Source: Ochotona curzoniae (lineage: Eukaryota > Chordata > Mammalia > Lagomorpha > Ochotonidae). From it: DNA of 64,000 bases. Under the pieces are notes generated by a model. The model ran no database searches, was not told the DNA's origin, and was given only the letters and a program-made list of their open reading frames with translations. The stretch is taken from assembly GCF_017591425.1 (NCBI RefSeq), contig NW_024466607.1:14082501-14146500 (forward strand), written 5' to 3'. A program made the translations under genes and the position numbers. Each line of letters opens with the position of its first letter. Positions within the stretch are counted from its first letter, which is position 1. Below are positions 23,601 to 33,100 of this stretch, piece by piece.

Positions 23601-26600
23601 ATCTCTCCTTCTCTCTATAAATTTGAATTTCCAAAGCAAATAAATAAATCTTAAAAAAACAAAATCGGGGCCCAGCACGATAGCATAGTTGGTAAAGTCC
23701 TCACCTTGAACTTGCCAGGATCCCATATGGGTGCCAGTTCTAATCCCTGCGGCCCTGCTTTCCCATCCAGCTCCATGATTGTGGCCTGGGAAGGCAGTCA
23801 ACGACGGCCCAAAGCCTTGGGACCCTGAACCTGTGTGGGAGACCCGGAGGAAGCTACTGGCTCCTGGCTTCGGATTGGATCAGCACCGGCCTCTGTGGCC
23901 GCTTGGGGATTGAATCATTGAATGGGAGATCTTCCTCTCTGTCTCTCCTCCTCTTTATATATCTTTCAAATAAAAATAAATAAATCTTTTTAAAAAATCA
24001 AGAATCCAGAATTCTGAACCTCCTAGCATCTGCTCTTAGTCTTCTCAAATGATCATCAACAATCAAACCAAGATCTTTACTTGGCCTAAGGTCTTCTTCC
24101 AATCCCTCCAACCTCACCCAGAGCTGAATATAACACGCATGGGTATCTGTTTGAAAAGCAGAACCTGGGGGTCAGGGGTGAGCATTTTGACACAGTGGGT
24201 TAAAGCCTCTGCCTGGATCACTGGCAGCCCATGTGAGCACTGGTTTTGGGTCCCAACTGCTCCATTTCCAACCCAGTTCCCTGCTCCTGCGCCTCAGACA
24301 GCAACAGTGGCCCAAGTTCTTGCATAGATCTTTACTCTTCAATTTCCAGACAAGTCAGAGGTTTACACAGCAACATAATGTGCTGAAGCTCCTAGGAGAT
24401 CAGGAGCTATTTTAACCTCTGATCAGCTGCTTCTTGAAGCATCACAGTCTGAGAGGTAAGGATAACACAGTTGTCTCCTCTCTCATGTGAGCTCCAAGTG
24501 ATGAAATCCCAAATAAAACCAAATGAGACGCAAGTGGCACATTTATTTGCGGGAGAAAATACAGCTCCAACTGGGTCATAATACTCACCTGCACACTCTT
24601 CCTTGGGAGGCAACGTGTCTTTCTTTTATTCACATGCTCAGCTGAGAGACTGAGAGCAGAACCACCGGAGGCACCACGCCCCGCCCCGACACCTGTGCAC
24701 TAGGGCCTCTGGACGAGCTCCTTTGCTTCTCAGAGCTGTATTTGCCGGGGCATTAGGTACATGATGACAGCCTTATGCAGTGGCCACCACAAAGTAAGTC
24801 TTGCATCAGTGGACACCACTCACGGTGACACCGACAGTGGGCACTCCACACTCTGGCCTTGTCTTCATGGTGAGGTTCCCCTCGTGCCTTGTGCCTTCAG
24901 AGTGGCCAGTGGTCTCACTCAGGCAAGACCCAGGCCTGGCCAGAAGTAGAGTCCAGACTGGAAGGATGGGACCCATCCTGCCCACATGCAGAGAAACATG
25001 AATCCCAGTGGGAACAGGCATGCTGTAGCGTGCAAGGGACAGGGAAATATGAGGGGCCTTCCACACTGGCCTTCCCAAACTAAGATTCATGCCACACCTG
25101 CCTGCTCTGCTCTGATTCCGCTTCTGTGTAACACCCTCCTCCTCCCTACCTCCTCCACATCTCCACCCAAGCCCCCTTCAAGCCATGGGATGATGGGGGT
25201 GCTGCATCCACCCCAAGCTCAGAAACTCCCTCTTCCATGTAGAGGGAACCTTCCTGGGGCACTTCAGTGTACTGCACTATACCAGATGGCACACAGGGTC
25301 AGTTTGAGGTAAGGGTGGGCCTTTCTGACCTCACTCCCTTACACGCTCTATGCCCTGGATAGAAGGAGAGCCAGCGCAGAGCCCAACCCTGGCCCCGAGT
25401 ACAGCTCAGCGAGGCCAGGACTCACTGTCACCCCTGTACCAGGGCCAGGGCAGGAAAGCTGTCTCCACCAAGGACTGTCTTGGCCCAAATCAGACACAGG
25501 TGCTTTTTCTTCAGGATTCAAATTACCCTGCAAGCAACCTGGCCAGTACCTTGCCTGCAAAACAATGGGGAGGATGGGGAGGGCCTGTCCTTGAAAGGAC
25601 AAAGGTTTGCACTGCAGCCACTCATGCTGCCTCTAGACAGAGGACTCTTCAGAGCACTGAATCAAAACAGTGCGGCTTTACTCCCCACAGGGAGGCGTTG
25701 CCACAGCAACAGGTTTTCCCGTCGGAATTCCAACCAGAGCACAGCTGCTGCTTCCTCCTCAACAGATCCAGGAACGCAGGAGTCAGAATTACGGAAAGGC
25801 TCCAAAGGCAGGAAAGCCACAGTGAAGTGGGCCACAGCCAGCCCTGTCCTGTGACGCCCCATCTCTGAACACCTGGCTAGGTAGGGCACAGTCCCTACCA
25901 GCTGTGCAGGGGGGAGGGGACAAGGAGGTGGTACTTGTGAGAGTGGAGTTTTGTAGGTGTGATGGTGGGGGTGTAGGTGTGGACTGGGGATCCTGTGGGA
26001 TGCTGAGGGTACAGAGGGCATGGGTGTGGCTTCAGGATGGAGATGCCACTAGGCTGCTGTTGAAGGTTTACAGGGAGGTGTATCGGTGTGTACTGGAAGA
26101 TATCCTTGGTGCAACGAAATGAAACCTGGGCCCTACAAACAACACATTATAGGGACTATTTTTCAATTCTTTATTATAGTATTTCACTTCATACTACCCA
26201 CCATCCTGGACCAAATGCTGCAGGGGTCAACAGAAAGTTAACAACCAATATGCACTGCCCACATCTAGGACAAATGACCCGGAGAACAGGCCTATTTCTA
26301 GCCAGAACACTGGGGTCAGCTGGCCCACACCATGGTCAGAGTCTGCAAGGCAAGCCAGGGGACATGCTGGGGGCTGGCTCAGCAGGTCCTTGAAAATCCT
26401 CCTGGTGCACAGCTCAAAGTCACAAGACATGGCATACCCAGTACCATGCCACCTAGGGAATGTCTGAAGGTCATATTAAAATAAGTCTGGGCCAGCTTTG
26501 TGGCATGGTGAATTAGGCTACCACCTTGTGATGCCACTATCCTACAGGATAAGACTCAATTCCAGTCTGCTACATCAGTGAGACACCCAACTATTCGGGC

Positions 26601-27114
26601 CATCCCTGCTTCCTCGCAGGGCGCTTATCGGCAGGAAGGGGCTGGAATCAGAAGCAGAGAGGAGGCACTCAAATATGGCATCTGGGCATCCCAAGCATCT
26701 TCACTACTGTTCCAAATGCCTGCCCCAAACTCATACTTTCAATCCCGTTTTTTGTTTGTTTTTTCATTATTTATCTGCTCTATGAACTAGCAATTCTACT
26801 CCTAGACATAACCCCAGTAGGTATGCATACATACAAGCCACATACAAGACTGGACATCACAGCACAAACTATAATAATTCCAGCCTGAACATCCACGGCA
26901 GCACGAAGACAAAGGGGCCCATTCTAACAGAGCAAGAGTGTGCAGCAGTCACAACAGACTAAATGCCACATTCAACAACTCAAATTCAAGCAAGGAGTGG
27001 AGGAAGCTAGATGCAAGACTGGACTCTTACATAATGTGGAATTCTATCAGAAAAGGTTCAGAAGCAAGGAAACCCAACCTGGGACCCTGGAAGTTTAAAG
27101 GAGGTGTGCATGTG

Positions 27115-27151
<37 letters not shown>

Positions 27152-30100
27152 GTGTAGGGGGGCAGAGGGCAATTCTGGGGAGTCACGACATTTCCTGGTC
27201 TGAGTGATCGCAAGAGTATGTTTACAAAGATCTGTACTGAGCTGATTCATGCAACTTTCTACATAATATACTTCAAAAAGAATGTTTTCTTAGGGCCAAG
27301 CATGGTAGCCTAGTGGCTAAAGTCCTCGCCTTGCATGCACCGGGATCCCATATGGACACCGGTTCTAATCTTGACAGCTCCACTTCCCATTAACCTCCCT
27401 GTTTGTGGCCTGGGAAGCCAGCTGAGACCCCATCAAAAGAATCTTATAACCGAATGACAGGGCCCAGCACAGCAGGTTAGTGGCTAAAGTCCTCGCCTTG
27501 CAAGCACTGGGATCCTATATCGTTGCGGGTTCTAATCCTGGCTGCTCCATTTCCTATCCCACTCCCTGCTTGTGGCCTGGGAAAGCAGTCCAGGACTGTA
27601 CAAAGCCTTGGGACTCTGCACCCATGTGGGAGACATGGAAGAAGGTCCTGGCTCCCGGCTTCGGTTCAGCTCAGCTCCAGCTACTGCAGCCACTTGGGGA
27701 GTGAATCAATGGATAGAAGATCTGCCTCTCTTTCTGTAAATCTGCCTTTCCAACGAAAATAAACAAAACAGCTTTCGGCTTGTGATTCCGGCTTTCTGTT
27801 AATGCAGGAAGGCAGCAGTGATGGCTCAAGTGATGGGGTTGCTGCCACCCACACGGGAGTCCTGGACTGAGTTGTCAGCTCCCACCTTCAACCCCTCCAA
27901 CTGTGGCAGACAAATGAGGAACAAATCAGTGGATGGAGCGCTCTTCCTTCCTGTTGAATATTTAAAAATGTATAGTTTTTTTAGATTTATTAGTTTTTAA
28001 ATTTTTATTTGCAAAGTCAGATATGCAGAGAGGAGGAGAGACAAAAAGTAAGATCTTCCATCTGATAATTCACTCTCCAAGTGGTTGCAACGGCCAGAGC
28101 TGAGCCAAGCCAAAGCCAGGAGCCAGGAGCCTCTTCCGGGTGTCCCCCGCAGGTACAGGGTCCCAAGGCTTTGGGCTGTCCTCGACTGCTTTCCTGGGTC
28201 AGAAGCAGGGAGCTGGATGGGGAGCAAAGCTGCCAGGATTAGAACTGGCACCCATATGGGATCCCCGCGCACACAAGGCAAGGATTTTAGCCGCTAGGCT
28301 ATCGCATCTGGCCCAAATACATAAAATTTTAACAGAGAAGTACAGCCCAGAGGACTGTTAGGAGAGAAACGCTCCAAAAAGAGGTCCATCTCAGGGGAGC
28401 CCCAAGTCCAGCAGAAGGAATCTGGCTGCTTGGACACCAAGAGGGAGGGAGCACACCCCTGACCTCCACAACCTCCTAGTCACACAAGGTCACACAAAAC
28501 TGTTGTGTTGCAAAAGCTCATGGGAAGATTAAAACTCCAAGATTCCTTTGCTTTTCAATTCCCTGCTCTCCCTCCCTCTCTTCCTGCATCATGAGCTCCT
28601 GGGATAGTCAGTTACATCTTGTAAAACCGCAGAAGTCACTCAAACAACAAAGAAGAACCTTGTCTTGCAACTGCCTACAGCTCTGAGCTGCACGAAGGAT
28701 GCTCTGGCCACTGCAGGTGAGCTAAATAGAAAGATCCAGAAAAGCCAAGCATGTGTCAGATGGGATCCTGCCCTCTGAGGAAACTTCAAGCAGGCTGTTT
28801 CTCCCCAGCATATCAGACCAAGTTGAGTGAATGTCTCCTAGCATGCACTGAGGTGGGATTCCCCCCTCTGCCCTCTAGGAAGAACCCACAGAACTCAGAG
28901 TGCAGGAGGTGAGTGTGCAGTGCCCACCTCCAGGAGAGCAACCAGGGCAAAGGAAAGAGTGAGGGACAGATCCTACGTGACTGTGTATGGTTCCTTGCTC
29001 CTCTAGATCGTCTGCAAAATAAAGTGGTCCTCACAGGAGGAAAACCAGAGGCAGAAGGAATAAATGTACACTGCAGCTTCCAACTCTCTCTCCCTCCTGT
29101 ACACCCCATCTTTCTCTCTCTCCCTCTTGCACATCCTACCTCTCATTCTCCCTTCTGCACATCCCACCTCTCTCTCTTCCTGAGTCAGCTTCCCTGTGTC
29201 CACCTTTCACCTGCACAAGTGTAAGCTCAGGGACATGAAGACCCTAGTCCGAGTTAGCTGAGGAGCAGCACACAGTTGAGAGGAACCACAGAGAAGCAGG
29301 TGGAGGTCAGCACACTCACAAGTGCTGGCGCAGCTCTCAGAGGTGGCGCAAGTGCAGAGAGGGCAGGGGTAGGCAAGCCCTCGGAAGATGTGGAGAGAGC
29401 TGGTGCTGGGCAGCTGCAGCAGCACTGCCAGCATCAACACGTTGGCAAGCCCAGTGAGCCAAGCCACAAAGGCACTGCCTCAGCCTGCTCCCACCTTTCC
29501 TGACAGCATCAGTGGGCGTCACAATCGAGACCCAGAAGAGGCTTCATTCACAGTGCGGCTGTGGCTGCCATGCTTCACCTCAATGTGGCTGGCCAAGACC
29601 CCACTGGCACCATCCCCTCCCACACACTTCCTGGAAACATCTGGACCAAGCTCACCTCCCACTTTGTCTTGCCAAAACCTACTTCCAGTCCTTACCTGAC
29701 TTCTCTTAGTGCAGGTCCTCCCTCCCCTCCTGCCAGGTCAAATGCTCTCTGCCAATGCTTCCAACCTGTAACTGCCTGCAGGCTGAGTCTCAGCTGTGTA
29801 AACTCTGTTCCCACATCACAGCTCCTAGTTTTAACACCCAACTCTGGCTTCTGAGTCCAGCTTCCTGCTAAGGCATACCTTGGGAGGCAATCAGGCCAGC
29901 TTAGGTCCCTGCCACCCATATGGGAGACCTAGACCTGAGTTCCCAGTTCTGAGCTTTGGCCATGCCCAGCCCTGCCCCAGCTGTCAAGGCATTTGGGGAG
30001 TAAACAAGCAAACTGGGAATCTCTGTCTCTCACATTACTTAAAAATAAGATAAAACAAATTCCACTGCCAGCAGCTTCATCCAGCCCCAGGGCTTCAAAT

Positions 30101-33100
30101 CCCACCCACAGTCCTCCTCCCACACAGATGTCTGCTTGACATCCGACAATGCTCTCAGACTACAGCATGGTAGAGCAAGCCTCCTGAGCTCCCACTAAAA
30201 AGCCACTTTCCCCTGGACCTCACTGTCTCAGGCACAGGCACTTTCCTGCACCAAGCTATCCATCCGTCAGGACATCCTGCATCCCTCTGTGCTATGCTAC
30301 TGCAGCAGCTTCTACCTACCTCCATGAAGCCAGAGCAGGGGTTGCCACCACCCTGAGCCCCCAACCTCCACTCAGGCTACCACCTTCACCCCACCTGCCA
30401 CTGTTTACTACCCCTGCAGGGTTCTCTCTATGGTAAGAGCTCAGTTTGGAAGCCTAGTCTGAGTCTTGGCATCTTAAACCTCCACTACAACCACCCAAAG
30501 CTCCCCCTCCAAGAGGTCTTAGCCTGGCGCCTTGGTGTGGCCCCTCCTCCACCTAAATTCCTGACATTCCCTGTCTTACACTATACATCCAGCCTCTTCC
30601 CACAGAAGTCCCTGGGGGCAAGAAAGCATCCCTATCCCCAGGGACACTGCTGCCCAGTGGACACTTGTTTAGGCGTGGCTGTAGAGTTCCTGTGGCAAGC
30701 ATGGGCAGCTGTACTCCAGAAGATGCCAAGGAGTAACCAGAGACTTCCAGTAAATGCAGTCGCAGACCCCCGTGGGGAGTGCAAAATCCACCAGATGCCT
30801 GGGCTGAGACACTGGAGCAGAGAGGAGGTCTGGGGTCTCCCCAGATGATCCCAATGCAGGGGCAAGTCTGAGTCCTGAATTCATCAGCACCTTTATCTTA
30901 CAGAGACAAGTCACAGCCAGCAGACAGATGACTCCACTCAGTGTTATTGCGGGTCACTGACAGGTGTCTGTGTCGGCAGTTCCAAATCTCCCAACCACAG
31001 CAATCTCCCTCTCACTGCCTCTAAGTCCCTGGGTCCTGAGAGCCCAGGGGAAGCCAGGCCCTAGGAAGAACGAGAACACCTCCACTGCCCCCATCCCATT
31101 TTAGCTGTGGCTCTGAAAGCCATGTTCTTTGTAATCTAACATTTTGCCCTAAAAATGAACTTCATCTAAGAATTTGGGCTAGTATGAGCAAGCTAGAGCC
31201 TGCTCCACCCACTGTCACTCAATAGAGCATGCCACCCCTACACTTCCAAGGGGGTGAGGAAGCAAGGGCAGACACCCTGTGTGGAGCAAGAAGGAGCAAG
31301 TTCTTCAGAGACGCGCTGTGCATAAGGTGGTCACAAGACACATCTGGCTGAAATTAGGTAAAATGTCACATGAGCCACACTTCCGGTCCTCCAAAGGCTA
31401 CATGGCTCATAGTACACCAGGCAGATAGCAAAATACTCCCCCTGCACAAAGATCTTTTTTTTTTAGGATTTATTTATTTTTATTGGAAAGGCAGATCAGA
31501 GAGGAGAGACACAGAAAGATCTTCCATCTGCTGGTTCACTCCCTAAGTGGCCACAACAGCCAGAGCTGATCCAATTCGAAGCCAGAAGCCTGGAGCCAGG
31601 AGCTTCCTCTGGGTCTCCCACTCGGGTGGCAGGGTCCCACGGCTTAGAGTCATCCTCCACTGCCTTCCCAGGCCATAAGCAGGGGGCTGGATAGGAGGTG
31701 GAACCGTCAGAATGCAAGCAGGCACCCATATGGGATCCTGGTGTGTGCAAGGTAAGGATTTAATCATTGAGCTATTGCACCAGGCACTGAACAAAGTTTT
31801 GAATAGGACTCCTCTCGTTTCTTCCTGGTGAAAACCAGGAATGCCACGGAACTTGCAAGCTGACAGCCAGACCTCATTGGACGTCTCACCAAACCCTTGA
31901 GGAGTGGTCGACCGGAGAAGACAGCCAGCCTCCTTCTGTCTCAGGACAGCAAGAGGTAGTCCAATGTAGGCCAAGTGTCTTTGCCAAGTTCATCACTCTG
32001 AGAGTCTTCAGTGGCTGCTGAGGAATAAAGGGCCCACAGAAGCTGCCCTGTTGGACAGACACAGAAGCCACAGGCCTTCATCTGCACAACCTCCAAGTGT
32101 ACTGCTACATGTTCAGCTTAAAATTCTGGGTGAACATCAACAAGCTCAAATACAATGTAGAAAAGTGTGTCCAGGCTGGCTATCCTCCAAGCTGGAAACC
32201 AGGCTCCTGCAGAGCCAGGCCACCAAGCCCAGCACTTCCACACAGTGTTCCCGCCCCGGTTACTGCCAGGTGCTTATAGTCAAACCCTCTGTAGCATCTC
32301 ACTATCACCTGGACACCCCCAAAGCTCCCAACTCCAAACTGCTCCACAGGAATACTCTTTTTCCAGTGACTTCAGCCCATCCTCCACGGCTTCGGCTGCC
32401 TCCCCATGCAGCTTCCTGAGGCTACACCTGAACTTCCCAGGAACTGAACCCCAGCAGTCTCGTCTTAATATTGGGTGAATACTGGGTATCATATCTCTTT
32501 TCTTTTTAAGACTTATTATATTTATTTGAAAGGCACAGTGACAGAGAGAGAAGAAACCATGAGAGATCTAGCCTCTGATTTCCTCCTCAAATGGTTCCAA
32601 AAGCTGGAGCTTGGCCAGGCCAAAGCCTGTCTCCAGTTGGGTCTGCTATGTGGGTAGCAGGGACACAAGTAGTTGGGCTATTTTCTGCTGTTCTCCCAGA
32701 TGCATTCAGCAGGAAACTGGACTGGAAGCAGACTAAAACCAGTGGAGCACATGGGATGCTGGCACCAGAAGCGGTCTTAACCAGCTCCTGGCTATAGTCT
32801 TTCTGCCTGTCACGCTGGACTGACTGACCTGTAGGTTGTTGCTGCCAGTAGTGCTGGATCCTGGACAAAATCTACTATCCTTAGGAGACATCACTTCTCC
32901 TTCAGGACCTTGGGCCTCCAACCCCTGAGAGCCTCTTGCCTTGATTCCTCGTGCCATGAATCCATCATGTCAGGTGGGCTGAAAACCTACACAGCTGTAC
33001 GCCTACACAGCTGTACAACTACAACAGAGGTTTTTCAATTGAACAAGACAAGGTAACAAGGCAACCCCAATTTTGTCTCCTTTTGCCACAATCTCAGGCC

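Larger units (their letters stand above)
28315..31452. other. CCDC12 intron 1, mostly unique sequence
   Basis: Apart from the minisatellite and one old SINE nothing was recognised; no splice-flanked coding segment. Confidence 0.55.

Noticed and set aside
29088..29183. Three regularly spaced similar units considered as a CRISPR-like array
   Set aside because: Pyrimidine-rich, imperfect, no spacer structure, and in a mammalian intron; a minisatellite.
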